Assembly (NCBI RefSeq): GCF_900241005.1
Contig: NZ_OEST01000005.1
Span: forward strand, 297,862-361,861
Reading direction: 5' to 3'
DNA: 64,000 nucleotides
DNA from: Bacteroides cutis
GTDB taxonomy: Bacteria; Bacteroidota; Bacteroidia; Bacteroidales; Bacteroidaceae
In this document: positions 10,089-18,154 of the stretch, one piece after another
How positions within the stretch are numbered: the first letter of the stretch is position 1
How the letters are laid out: each line of letters begins with the position of its first letter
Notes under the pieces: model-generated
The model's input: only the letters and a program-made list of their open reading frames with translations
What the model was told of the DNA's origin: nothing
The model's database searches: none
Translations under genes and position numbers: made by a program

Positions 10089-10745
10089 ATGAATGAAATA
10101 ATGAAAAAGTCGATAATCTTTTTGTTTTTAACTACTATATGGATATGTTCTTTGCAGGCTCAACAGGCGAAGAGTTATTTTATCAATATGCCTGATTCTA
10201 TGAGTCCACTGCTTACATCCGTCAATCGTGCAGATTGTATAGATTTTCTGGAGAGTAAAATGAAAGCGGAAGTAACCAATCGTTTTGGCGGCAAATCAGA
10301 GATGACGGAATTGACTCCCGATTATATCCATATGCAGATGACCCCTCAGAGTACCTGGCAGATGAAATTACTTGCTGTGAATGATAGTACAAAGATTATA
10401 TGTACTGTTTCTACAGTTGGTGCTCCAGCTTGTGATAGTGATGTTCATTTCTATACTACTGATTGGAAAGAGTTACCTACCGGAGCTTATCTGCCCATAC
10501 TTCCTGTGATGGATGACTTCATAATGGATGCCCCTGATACGGTAGATCTTTATGATTATCAGGATGCTCGGCGTCAGGCAGATATGTTGTTGATGAAAGC
10601 TGATCTTTCTGCAAAAGATATTACGTTGACTTTTACCTTTACAACTCCTGATTATATAGAAAAAACAGCGGCAGAAAAACTAAAACCATTTCTCCGCCGT
10701 CCTGTGATTTATGTTTGGAAAGAGGGAAAATTTATAGTCCCATAA
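10089..10745 (+). CDS. DUF3256-family secreted protein
   Basis: This is a 218-residue exported protein of unknown function that resembles the Bacteroidales DUF3256 family. A signal peptide ends around QAQQ; ATG 10101 (MKKSIIFLF) is an equally good start. Recognisable conserved stretches are SYFINMPDSMSPLLT near the mature N-terminus and a C-terminal FLRRPVIYVW. It has no lipobox and no enzymatic motif. It follows the fRMsr gene by 28 bases on the same strand. Confidence 0.75.
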   Translation: MNEIMKKSIIFLFLTTIWICSLQAQQAKSYFINMPDSMSPLLTSVNRADCIDFLESKMKAEVTNRFGGKSEMTELTPDYIHMQMTPQSTWQMKLLAVNDSTKIICTVSTVGAPACDSDVHFYTTDWKELPTGAYLPILPVMDDFIMDAPDTVDLYDYQDARRQADMLLMKADLSAKDITLTFTFTTPDYIEKTAAEKLKPFLRRPVIYVWKEGKFIVP

Positions 10746-10756
10746 CCTTCACTCTA

Positions 10757-11662
10757 TCACTTTACTTTAATTCTGTCAAATCCTTCTCCATATACTCCAA
10801 TGACTGCACTCTGTGATACGAATGCATTGGGATCTATATCCTTTATCAATCGGAAAATGATAGTGGATTCCCGTTTCTTGGCGAGGATGAATAACATTTT
10901 TATTTCTTTTCCCGTATAAAAACCGGAGGCGTTGATTACAGTAGCGCCTCTATGAGGATATACTTGAATGTGTTTGGCAATTTCTTCGTACTTATCACTG
11001 ATAATGAAAAACTGTACCGATTGGCGGGCACTGTTCACTACTTGGTCAAGCACAAAGCTGCAGATATACAGGGTGACGTATCCATATACTACTTTTTCCC
11101 AATCCTTCAGCACAAAGTAACTGGATGAGATAATTATCAGGTCGCAGATTAACATTACTCTGCCCAGTGTAATGTCGCGATACTTATTGATGATTGCTGC
11201 AATAATATCCGTTCCTCCAGTACTGCCGTTGTTGGAGAATGCGATTCCGATACCACTTCCACAGAAAGATGCACCGATGACACAAGCCATGAAAGGTTGG
11301 TCATGTAATAATTGTACGCCTGTGGTCAGTTTTTGGATGAGTGACAAAAAAAACGTCAGCGTAAATACGGCAAAGATTGTCTTGATGCTGAATTTCCACC
11401 CTAAAATTCGGATAGCAAGTAGTAACAACAAGAAGTTGATGGTGAAGTAGACGTATTGTACAGGTAGTCCTGTTGCGAAATAGACAATGGAAGCAATACC
11501 AGGTACACCGCCTGTAGTAATGTCATTAGGCAGTAAGAATACTGTCCATCCGATACCATACATAACCATGCCTACGGCAATCATTAAATAATCTCTCAGT
11601 TCACGAAATGTGTTCTGTCGAGAAGGGATTATTACATTCATTTGTAGTTTGTTATTAATCAT
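10757..11662 (-). CDS. YitT-family membrane protein (DUF161 + DUF2179)
   Basis: The 301-residue protein has about six membrane helices with the YitT signatures NDITTGGVPGIA and GSGIGIAFSNNGSTGGTDIIA, followed by a cytosolic DUF2179 domain (RGATVINASGFYTGKEIKML). The family is widespread and uncharacterised, and transport has been suggested. ATG 11641 (MNVIIPSRQN) is an alternative start. The TATCTTTG promoter element at 11676-11683 lies just upstream. Confidence 0.88.
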   Translation of the reverse strand: MINNKLQMNVIIPSRQNTFRELRDYLMIAVGMVMYGIGWTVFLLPNDITTGGVPGIASIVYFATGLPVQYVYFTINFLLLLLAIRILGWKFSIKTIFAVFTLTFFLSLIQKLTTGVQLLHDQPFMACVIGASFCGSGIGIAFSNNGSTGGTDIIAAIINKYRDITLGRVMLICDLIIISSSYFVLKDWEKVVYGYVTLYICSFVLDQVVNSARQSVQFFIISDKYEEIAKHIQVYPHRGATVINASGFYTGKEIKMLFILAKKRESTIIFRLIKDIDPNAFVSQSAVIGVYGEGFDRIKVK

Positions 11663-11675
11663 TTAAAATCGGCTG

Positions 11676-11683
11676 CAAAGATA
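11676..11683 (-). promoter_or_regulatory. -7 promoter element for the yitT-like gene
   Basis: On the minus strand this reads TATCTTTG followed by C, an exact Bacteroides -7 element 13 bases before the longest start codon. The short distance slightly favours the internal start at 11641. Confidence 0.6.
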
Positions 11684-11734
11684 AGGTTTTTTTTATCAAG
11701 GTATTCTTTGCGAGGCGTTACTTTCTTTGTTTCT

Positions 11735-11742
11735 TACTTTTG
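11735..11742 (+). promoter_or_regulatory. -7 promoter element for the small gene at 11808
   Basis: TACTTTTG matches the -7 consensus and lies 65 bases before ATG 11808. A TTTG at 11707-11710 is slightly farther upstream than usual (24 bases). Confidence 0.5.
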
Positions 11743-11807
11743 AAAAAAATAACTACTTATGCAACCAAAGTATTTTTTCTTACGTCTAATAAATAAAAAA
11801 TAGAAAT

Positions 11808-12188
11808 ATGAAACTGAATAAAATAATGAAATTGAATTATTCAATGGATGAAATCCGTATTAAAGTAGAGGAATATATAAAAAATGTGGGTCAGGTAGTT
11901 GGTCGTCCTGTGCTTATAACCTATTATGTGATGATTGCTGAAACTACTCCTAAAAGTGAACGGACAAATATAATGTTTGCCTTAATCGCTATAGTATTTC
12001 CTACCAGTATAGATGATGTCTTGGGGCAAATCTTTATGATGGGTAAGGGGATTGCAGCTGTCTATGCTTATAGGAAAGTAAAAAAGTATATTACTCCTCA
12101 GATAAAAGATAGGGTGGAGGCTAAGTTGGATGAGTGGTTTCATAATAACGTAACTGAATTGAAACCTGTTTATTGGATCAATGAATAA
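11808..12188 (+). CDS. small DUF1232/YkvA-like protein (tentative)
   Basis: This 126-residue protein has one weakly hydrophobic central stretch (FALIAIVFPTSIDDVLGQ) between charged helices. The proline and paired aspartates in that stretch recall the DUF1232 (YkvA) pattern P-x-D-x-x-P-D, but the match is loose and I do not claim homology. ATG 11826 or 11844 could also serve as start. The decayed insertion sequence begins two bases after its stop codon, so anything originally downstream has been separated from it. Confidence 0.6.
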   Translation: MKLNKIMKLNYSMDEIRIKVEEYIKNVGQVVGRPVLITYYVMIAETTPKSERTNIMFALIAIVFPTSIDDVLGQIFMMGKGIAAVYAYRKVKKYITPQIKDRVEAKLDEWFHNNVTELKPVYWINE

Positions 12189-12190
12189 AC

Positions 12191-13573
12191 CTGAGGGGTA
12201 AATTTATAAATTGTAATCTTTGTCTCCAAATTAATTGCTTATGGAGTTAAATGGTTATCACCTTCTTCTTCCTGAAGGAACTTTGGATTACTTTGATCTT
12301 GTTGATGTGAAGGAAAGCGTGAATGAAGTTTTCATATATCTTGAGGAGAGGAATCAGATCCCCGAGAAGTATGCTGTTCAAGAAACAGAAAGTAAAGGGT
12401 TTTATGAGCCTGTTGTTGTTCAAGACTTTCCTCTTCGTGGCAAGAAAGTCTTTTTGAACCTCCTTCGTCGTCGTTGGATTTTGAAGAGCAGCAATGGTAT
12501 ATTTCCCGCAACTGGCGTATGGTGGCTGAGGGTACTCGACTGACGCAAGACTTTGCGTCCTTTTTAAAAGAACTATATTGATAATTATCCGATCAGTTGC
12601 AAGCTATTGGGTACTTTATATGGCGTTGATGGGGATTTATTTGAACGTCAATACCGCCCATTTAAGTGATTACCTACACTGGGATCAGCTTTCTCACGCA
12701 GAGAACTGGCTCCTGTTTGAGAAGAACCTTGGTGCCTACGTCTGCATTGACAAAGTGGCTCTATCCCGTGGAGAATTCTATGCTGTGTTGATTAATAAAG
12801 AGGTTCACAGTGGTAAAGGCAGTATTATTGGTATCATTAAAGGTACGGATGTTTGCACGGTTAACTCTGTCCTGCTTAAACTTTCGCGTCGTCGCCGCTA
12901 CCAGGTGCGTGAGATAACATTGGATATGCCTCCCAATATGGAACAGATTGCTCGGACTTGCTTCCCTGCTGCCAAACGGGTTACGGATCGTTCCATGCAC
13001 AGAAATTAGTGTATGAAGCGGTTCAGGAGATACGTGTGAAAGCTCGCTGGGAGGATTTGGACGAAGAGTCCATACAGATAGCTTACGCAAAGGCCTGCGG
13101 AAAGATGTATCATGCGCCCGTTTTCGCTAATGGAGATACAAGAAAACAGTTACCGGCAAGGAGTATTTATCTGCTTTACAAAAAAGAATCGCTATGGACT
13201 CAGTCTCAAAGGATACGGGCCGAGATTCTATTTAAAGAATATCCCGATATAAAGAAAGGATATTATATGGCCATGCGGTTAGGATCAATCTATCATCAGT
13301 GTAAGTTTAAAGATATGGCTTTGACAAGGCTTGCAAGGTGGTATGATGAAGTAGACAAATCGGGGTTCCTCACCTTTGGAAGGGTAGCGCGCTCTATACA
13401 AACGCACTATCTGAATATAATAAACTTCTTTGAAAGAAGGGCTACCAATGCAGCAGCAGAATCATTTAATGCTAAAATCAAAGCGTTCAGAGCACAGTTC
13501 AGAGGAGTAAGAGATAAAGCATTTTTCTTGTACAGACTCGCTAAATTATATGCATAAAAACGAAATCCCTCAG
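12191..13573 (+). mobile_element. decayed ISL3-like (ISAon1-type) insertion sequence
   Basis: The element is bounded by short inverted ends: CTGAGGG at 12191-12197 and its complement CCCTCAG at 13567-13573. It contains remnants of one transposase. It abuts the stop codon of the upstream small gene and ends about 80 bases before a tRNA-Gly gene. No matching 8-base target duplication is evident (GAATAAAC on the left, ATTCTTAC on the right), so the flanks have diverged or the ends are slightly misplaced. Confidence 0.7.
12241..13557 (+). pseudogene. ISL3-like transposase, frameshifted
   Basis: The reading starts MELNGYHLLLPEGTLDYFDL, the N-terminal module seen with ISAon1-type transposases. It shifts frame near 12470-12490, where the protein sense continues in another frame as EQQWYISRNW...VAEGTRL. 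It continues in frame with a DDE transposase part (SDYLHWDQLSHAENWLLFE) and shifts again near 12988, where one base is missing after VTDR and RFH-QKLVYEAV resumes in a third segment. The third segment ends FFERRATNAAAESFNAKIKA, typical of the ISL3 C-terminal region. With at least two frameshifts it cannot make an intact transposase. Confidence 0.85.
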
Positions 13574-13620
13574 ATTCTTACGTTGATCCGGAAAATGATG
13601 TAACAGCGTAACAAAAATAA

Positions 13621-13648
13621 GAAATCCTGATAGTAATATCAGGATTTC
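13621..13648 (-). terminator. terminator of the tRNA-Tyr/tRNA-Gly transcript
   Basis: A perfect 12-bp stem (GAAATCCTGATA / TATCAGGATTTC) with a 4-base loop lies 7 bases beyond the tRNA-Gly 3' end. On the minus strand it is followed by a T-rich stretch, as expected of an intrinsic terminator. Confidence 0.8.
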
Positions 13649-13655
13649 TCTTAAG

Positions 13656-13728
13656 AGCGGAAGACGGGGCTCAAACCCGCGACCCTCAGCTTGGAAGGCT
13701 AATGCTCTATCAACTGAGCTACTTCCGC
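13656..13728 (-). tRNA. tRNA-Gly (anticodon TCC)
   Basis: The 73-base minus-strand sequence folds as a cloverleaf. The acceptor stem is GCGGAAG / CTTCCGC, the D-arm AGCTCAGTTGATAGAGC, the anticodon loop CTTCCAA with anticodon TCC, and the T-arm GGGTTTGAGCCCC region. The discriminator base is T and CCA is not encoded. It lies 9 bases after the tRNA-Tyr gene and is expected to be processed from the same transcript. Confidence 0.95.
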
Positions 13729-13737
13729 AGTTTTTTG

Positions 13738-13820
13738 TGGGCAAAGATGGATTCGAACCACCGAAGGCGTAAGCCAGCAGATTTACAGTCTGCCCCATTT
13801 GGCCACTCTGGTATTTGCCC
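13738..13820 (-). tRNA. tRNA-Tyr (anticodon GTA)
   Basis: The 83-base minus-strand sequence has the acceptor stem GGGCAAA / TTTGCCC with discriminator A, anticodon GTA within CTGTAAATC, and the long variable arm (GGCTTACGCC region) typical of class II tRNA-Tyr. The T-arm is GGTTCGAATCC. It is the promoter-proximal member of the tRNA pair. Confidence 0.96.
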
Positions 13821-13883
13821 TTTTGCTCTTAAGAATTTAAACCCAATTCTTTTATTAAGTAGGTTTGTTTCTCAATTGCGGTG

Positions 13884-13913
13884 CAAAGATACTACTATTT
13901 TTGTAAACTCCAA
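13884..13913 (-). promoter_or_regulatory. promoter of the tRNA operon (-33 TTG, -7 TATCTTTG)
   Basis: On the minus strand TTG (13911-13913) and TATCTTTG (13884-13891) are separated by 19 bases, the normal Bacteroides spacing. The element lies about 64 bases upstream of tRNA-Tyr. It overlaps the C-terminal codons of ribH, so the tRNA promoter is embedded at the end of that gene (stop at 13895). Confidence 0.75.
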
Positions 13914-14389
13914 GCAAAATCTATCATTTTTATTGCAGTAATTGCACATTCATCACCTTTATTACCAAGTTTGCCACCTGCACGGTCTTCGGCTTGTTCC
14001 ATTGTGTTGGTAGTAATTAAACCGTAAATTACTGGTACATCGCCACTTGCATTCAATTGGGTAATTCCTTGGGTTGCTCCCATGCAAACATAGTCAAAAT
14101 GTGGGGTGTCTCCACGAACTACACAACCAATTGCAATAACGGCATCTACTTCGCTGTATTCGATAATTTGATTGGCGCCAAAAGTCAATTCGAAACTTCC
14201 AGGGACTGTTTTTATTAGGATATTCTCGTCTTTGGCTCCATGTTTTTTTAATGTATCAACGGCGCCTTTCAAAAGAGCACCGGTTATATTGTAGTTCCAT
14301 TCGGAAACTACGATGCCGAATTTCATATCTTCAGCATTAGGAACGGAATTAAAATCATAATCCGAAAGGTTATGGTAAGCTGTTGCCAT
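13895..14389 (-). CDS. ribH: 6,7-dimethyl-8-ribityllumazine synthase
   Basis: RibH condenses 5-amino-6-ribitylaminouracil with dihydroxybutanone phosphate in the penultimate step of riboflavin synthesis and assembles into icosahedral or decameric shells. Substrate-binding motifs SEWN (29-32) and PGSFE (63-67) and the phosphate-binding/catalytic [10 protein letters not shown] with H97 are intact. Its 164 residues are normal. It follows the TPR gene on the same strand by about 136 bases, across a repeat that could act as a terminator. Confidence 0.96.
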   Translation of the reverse strand: MATAYHNLSDYDFNSVPNAEDMKFGIVVSEWNYNITGALLKGAVDTLKKHGAKDENILIKTVPGSFELTFGANQIIEYSEVDAVIAIGCVVRGDTPHFDYVCMGATQGITQLNASGDVPVIYGLITTNTMEQAEDRAGGKLGNKGDECAITAIKMIDFAWSLQK

Positions 14390-14432
14390 GATATTCTAAA
14401 TTAAGAATTAAAAATTGAATGTGGAATAAAAA

Positions 14433-14496
14433 AGACACAAATTATACGGAATTCACGGTTTAGACATATCCGTGTTTATCCGTGTAATCTGTGTCT
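14433..14496. repeat. imperfect inverted repeat between TPR gene and ribH
   Basis: Two 18-base arms (14433-14450 and 14479-14496) match at 16 positions as inverted copies, and the right part repeats the words TATCCGTGT / ATCCGTGTAATC. Sequences of the type 'atccgtgtaatctgtg' are common intergenic repeats in Bacteroides genomes as I remember them. It may act as a transcript-end hairpin for the TPR gene. Confidence 0.6.
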
Positions 14497-14525
14497 ATAA
14501 TATGGTGTGTATACTAAAATCTGAA

Positions 14526-15209
14526 TTACTTCTTCAACAGTTTGGCTTGTTCGATGTACTTATCGATATCCATTGCCTGATAAGAACGGAAGTATTTATC
14601 CTTAATAGCAGTATATGCTTTGATAGCATCATCATATTTACCTTGTTTTACCAGGATTTCTCCGGCTTGTTTCAAGTAGATAGGACTAAGTGAATTATTA
14701 TTTGCTTCATCAGCGGCTTTCAACAACATAGAAGCTGCTTTATCGAGCTGACCTAACTGAGCGTAGCAGTTACCCATAGCACCTTTCATGGCAGGAGCTA
14801 CCATCTGATCGTCGCCACTGAAACTATCCAATGCTTTCACAGCTTCTTCATATTTACCGAGGTGAGCGTAACAGATCCCTGCGTATGCTTTTGCAAGATT
14901 AGCAGCATCCGTACCACTGTATTGATCTGCAATTTTGAGGAAACCTACATAACCGATACTATCACCATTCAAAGCTTCTGCGTATGCATCTGCTTCAAAA
15001 TATTGTTGTCCCTGGAACAAAGCAGCTTGTGCTTTTTCTTCACGAGGTGCAGCATAAAGGTTTTTGTACATTACTATACCGGCTATGATAATAATTATAG
15101 CTAAAATTACACCGATGATAGTTTTTTTGTTCTTAATGAGAAATGCCTCAGATTGTGTGAGTGCGTCTTCCACGTTTAAGGCGTCGTTCTTCTTGTTCTG
15201 TTCTGCCAT
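14526..15209 (-). CDS. membrane-anchored tetratricopeptide-repeat protein
   Basis: The 227-residue protein has a short charged cytosolic N-terminus, one membrane helix (about 27-48, TIIGVILAIIIIIAGIVMY) and a periplasmic part made of about four TPR-like helix pairs (for example LAKAYAGICYAHLGKYEEAVKAL and AMGNCYAQLGQLDKAASMLLKAA). This layout resembles the YfgM/TPR-21 group, which is associated with Sec translocon or chaperone functions. The specific role here is not established. Promoter TACTTTTG lies at 15258-15265. Confidence 0.85.
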   Translation of the reverse strand: MAEQNKKNDALNVEDALTQSEAFLIKNKKTIIGVILAIIIIIAGIVMYKNLYAAPREEKAQAALFQGQQYFEADAYAEALNGDSIGYVGFLKIADQYSGTDAANLAKAYAGICYAHLGKYEEAVKALDSFSGDDQMVAPAMKGAMGNCYAQLGQLDKAASMLLKAADEANNNSLSPIYLKQAGEILVKQGKYDDAIKAYTAIKDKYFRSYQAMDIDKYIEQAKLLKK

Positions 15210-15257
15210 TTTTATATATTCTTTTTGTTATTATTCGTATATAGTTAATTCGACTCG

Positions 15258-15265
15258 CAAAAGTA
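15258..15265 (-). promoter_or_regulatory. -7 promoter element for the TPR gene
   Basis: The minus strand reads TACTTTTG then C, an exact match to TAnnTTTG, 48 bases before the start codon. Confidence 0.6.
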
Positions 15266-15339
15266 AGTTTTTTATGGCTATCAAAGAAATTTAGCGGCAT
15301 CTTTTTTTATTTTACATCCGAAAACCCCGAAATTCTTCC

Positions 15340-15347
15340 TATTTTTG
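15340..15347 (+). promoter_or_regulatory. -7 promoter element for recF
   Basis: TATTTTTG followed by C matches the -7 consensus and lies 22 bases before the recF ATG. Confidence 0.6.
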
Positions 15348-15369
15348 CAAGCTAACATATCGTTGCTAT

Positions 15370-16500
15370 ATGATACTGAAACGTATATCCATACTCAATT
15401 ATAAGAATTTGGAACAGGTAGAGCTTTCTTTTTCTCCTAAGCTGAATTGTTTTTTCGGACAGAACGGCATGGGGAAAACGAACCTGTTGGATACTGTTTA
15501 CTTCCTTTCTTTCTGTAAAAGTGCAGGTAATCCTGTCGATTCGCAGAACATTAGGCATGAAGCTGATTTTTTCGTTATTCAGGGATTTTATGAAGCTGCT
15601 GATGGTACCCCTGAAGAAATTTATTGTGGAATGAAACGACGGCAGAAGAAACAGTTCAAACGGAATAAAAAAGAATATACCCGTTTGTCTGACCATATAG
15701 GTTTTATACCTTTGGTGATGGTGTCACCTGCTGATGCAGTATTGATAGCTGGAGGAAGTGATGAACGTCGTCGGTTTATGGATGTAGTGATTTCCCAGTA
15801 TGATAAAGAGTATTTGGATGCATTGATACGATATAACAAAGCTTTGATGCAACGAAATATTTTGTTGAAGAGCGAAACGCCGGTAGAAGAAGAACTTTTT
15901 CTGGTGTGGGAAGAAATGATGGCACAGACGGGAGAAATTGTATTTCGTAAACGTGAGCAGTTTGTACGGGAGTTTATTCCCATTTTCCAGTCTTTTTATT
16001 CTTTTATATCTCAAGATAAAGAGAAAGTTGATTTGACCTACGATTCTCATGCGCGTAATGTTTCCTTGTTGGAGGTTTTGAAGGAAAGTCGTACACGCGA
16101 TCAGATAATGGGATACTCGCTTCGTGGTGTACACAAGGACGAACTGAATATGCTACTTGGGGATTTTCCTATTAAGCGAGAAGGTTCACAAGGACAGAAT
16201 AAAACTTATCTTGTGGCCTTGAAGTTGGCGCAGTTTGATTTCCTGAAGCGTACAGGAACTACCATACCATTACTGTTACTCGATGATATTTTTGATAAAC
16301 TGGATGCTTCGCGAGTGGAGCAAATTATCAAGTTGGTGGCTGGTGATAACTTTGGTGAGATCTTTATAACAGATACAAACCGAGAACATTTGGATCGTAT
16401 TTTGCATAAAGTGGGTAGTGATTATAAAATGTTTCGCGTAGAACAAGGTGTTGTGTCGGAAATGGATATCATTGCCGAGAATGAGGAGGTTGAAGAATGA
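15370..16500 (+). CDS. recF: DNA replication/repair protein RecF
   Basis: RecF is an SMC-like ATPase that helps RecO/RecR load RecA at ssDNA-dsDNA junctions. Walker A is GQNGMGKTN at residues 30-38. The signature region near VHKDELNMLLGDFPIKREGSQGQNKT and Walker B LLLLDDIFDKLD (about 300-311) are intact. The 376 residues match the family. Its stop overlaps the next start (ATGA at 16497-16500), showing translational coupling to the DciA-like gene, a common recF neighbour in Bacteroidetes. Confidence 0.96.
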   Translation: MILKRISILNYKNLEQVELSFSPKLNCFFGQNGMGKTNLLDTVYFLSFCKSAGNPVDSQNIRHEADFFVIQGFYEAADGTPEEIYCGMKRRQKKQFKRNKKEYTRLSDHIGFIPLVMVSPADAVLIAGGSDERRRFMDVVISQYDKEYLDALIRYNKALMQRNILLKSETPVEEELFLVWEEMMAQTGEIVFRKREQFVREFIPIFQSFYSFISQDKEKVDLTYDSHARNVSLLEVLKESRTRDQIMGYSLRGVHKDELNMLLGDFPIKREGSQGQNKTYLVALKLAQFDFLKRTGTTIPLLLLDDIFDKLDASRVEQIIKLVAGDNFGEIFITDTNREHLDRILHKVGSDYKMFRVEQGVVSEMDIIAENEEVEE

Positions 16501-16787
16501 AACGGAATGATGCGGAACAGATTGGTAAATTGATACGGACTTTTCTTCGTCAGGAAAGCCTGGAATCGCCTCTGAATGAACGGCGGCTCATCAATTCGTG
16601 GGGAGAAGTACTCGGTCCCACCATTGCTTCTTATACTCGGGAACTTTATATTAAGAACCAGATACTCTATGTACATCTGACATCTGCTGCTCTACGTCAG
16701 GAATTGATGATGGGGAGAGAACTGTTGGTACATAATTTAAATCGTCATGTGGGGGCACAGGTAATTACGAATATCATATTTAGGTAG
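16497..16787 (+). CDS. DUF721 protein (DciA-like)
   Basis: The 96-residue product resembles the DUF721/DciA family. DciA loads the replicative helicase in bacteria that lack DnaC, and short versions like this consist mainly of the KH-like domain. Visible signatures are the N-terminal LIRTFLRQESL and INSWGEVLGPTIASYTRELYIKNQILYVHL with a C-terminal LRQELMMGRELLVHNLN. It is translationally coupled to recF by a 4-base overlap. Confidence 0.85.
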   Translation: MKRNDAEQIGKLIRTFLRQESLESPLNERRLINSWGEVLGPTIASYTRELYIKNQILYVHLTSAALRQELMMGRELLVHNLNRHVGAQVITNIIFR

Positions 16788-16827
16788 AACGAATTGTTAC
16801 TTCAATATTATGCTAGTAAATTATCAT

Positions 16828-17616
16828 TTATCTTTTTTTCATCATTAACTTATCTGTCCTCTTAATTTTTAACGTCTCTAGTTCTTTTATGGCTCGGGCA
16901 TAGTAAACAGGAATTTCCAAATCCAGATTACAATGCGCATCCATTCCGATGATGGCAGTACAGCCTTCATTAGCGGCAATATGCCAAAATTCCGGACAAG
17001 GATAAGTAGTTATTCCATGAGCTTCATTGTAAGCGACATATCCGATGTTATATTCCAGTGGTATATTGAGACGTGCGGCGGCACGGCAGATGTGACGGCT
17101 GACGGATGTACAATGATGGTCAAATCTGAGATACGAACGCATAAACAGATCTGGATGGGCGAGACAACAATATAAACCACTTTCCATACCTTCTATAGCA
17201 CTTTCTTCATAGAGGTCGAGCATGTCTCGGTTGTTGGTATGATGTCCAAAATAAGGGAATTTTTCGTCTGTGTGATAATGATGATTACCGAAAATAATAT
17301 AATCCAGTTGATATTTTTTGATTTGTTCTTTCAACCAGGGGATATAGTCAGGGAAATACTCACATTCAAGTCCTATCTTAATATCGATTTGTTCGTGGTA
17401 TTTCTCACGAAGTACTTGTATACTGTTCACATAATCAGGTAATTCTTCGGGGAGCATTCTCATATCAGCTACATAGTGAGTACGATATTTCCACGGAGTA
17501 TGGTCTGAAAAACCGAGAACCTGAAAGCCACCTTTAATGGCGCTACGGACATAATCTTCGTCACTTCCTGTGGCATGCATGCAGCGGGTGGTATGAGTGT
17601 GATAATTAGTTTTCAT
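16828..17616 (-). CDS. PHP-domain histidinol-phosphatase (HisK type)
   Basis: This 262-residue metal-dependent phosphatase has the PHP motifs NYHTHTTRCMHA (motif 1), GFSDHTPW (motif 2), GLECEYFPDY (motif 3) and CCLAHPDLF, with a late GMDAHC. It fits the HisJ/HisK family that hydrolyses histidinol phosphate in histidine synthesis, though other phosphoester substrates cannot be excluded. It overlaps the upstream 5-formyl-THF cyclo-ligase gene by 11 bases, so the two are in one operon. Confidence 0.88.
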   Translation of the reverse strand: MKTNYHTHTTRCMHATGSDEDYVRSAIKGGFQVLGFSDHTPWKYRTHYVADMRMLPEELPDYVNSIQVLREKYHEQIDIKIGLECEYFPDYIPWLKEQIKKYQLDYIIFGNHHYHTDEKFPYFGHHTNNRDMLDLYEESAIEGMESGLYCCLAHPDLFMRSYLRFDHHCTSVSRHICRAAARLNIPLEYNIGYVAYNEAHGITTYPCPEFWHIAANEGCTAIIGMDAHCNLDLEIPVYYARAIKELETLKIKRTDKLMMKKR

Positions 17617-18154
17617 TGTAAGTTATGATTTCATCCATACGGATGTCGAACGATTCCGCAGGAACTTCTTCTACGATTTGAAATGGAAAACAAATACCGG
17701 CTTTGTAAGCCGAAGGAATATGGGGTAACAAACGATCATAATATCCTTTACCACGCCCCAACCGGTTACCTTTAGTGTCAAAAGCCACACCGGGGACTAC
17801 GATAAGGTCAATCAAGGCATAGTTGGTAAATAATTCTCCCATGGGCTCCTTGATGCCAAACGCACCCTGAACAAGTTCTTCAGGAGTCGTATATTTACGT
17901 ACTTCCAGCTCATTGCCTACTACTACCGGGAGTAATATCTGTTTTTTACTGCTCCATTTCCGGATAAATTCATGCGTATCCACTTCATCTTTCAATGAGT
18001 GGTAAAGCAACACAGTATGTGCTGTCCTGAAAGCCGGATGTGTTTCAAGGGCGGCAAGTATCTTAGCAGACTGTAACTGAAGCGTAACGGTAGAGTTGTG
18101 AAGGGTTCTCAACAGAGCTATACGCTTGCGCAGTTCTTTTTTTCTTTCCATCAT
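17606..18154 (-). CDS. 5-formyltetrahydrofolate cyclo-ligase
   Basis: The enzyme converts 5-formyl-THF to 5,10-methenyl-THF with ATP. The ATP/folate signatures are LVVVPGVAFD-like (IDLIVVPGVAFDTKGNRLGRGKGYYDRLL) and a C-terminal PAESFDIRMDEIIT. Starting at ATG 18154 (MMERKKELRKR) gives about 182 residues, the normal family length. A longer reading from 18217 adds 21 lysine/arginine-rich residues that lie wholly inside the upstream protease gene and are unlikely. The gene overlaps the protease 3' end by about 90 bases in another frame and the PHP phosphatase gene by 11 bases. Confidence 0.9.
   Translation of the reverse strand: MMERKKELRKRIALLRTLHNSTVTLQLQSAKILAALETHPAFRTAHTVLLYHSLKDEVDTHEFIRKWSSKKQILLPVVVGNELEVRKYTTPEELVQGAFGIKEPMGELFTNYALIDLIVVPGVAFDTKGNRLGRGKGYYDRLLPHIPSAYKAGICFPFQIVEEVPAESFDIRMDEIITYNEN

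Noticed and set aside
12191..13573. Functional insertion sequence
   Set aside because: At least two frameshifts in the transposase and no target duplication.
13541..13941. Open frames on both strands across the tRNA genes
   Set aside because: They are translations of two clear tRNA cloverleafs and spacers.
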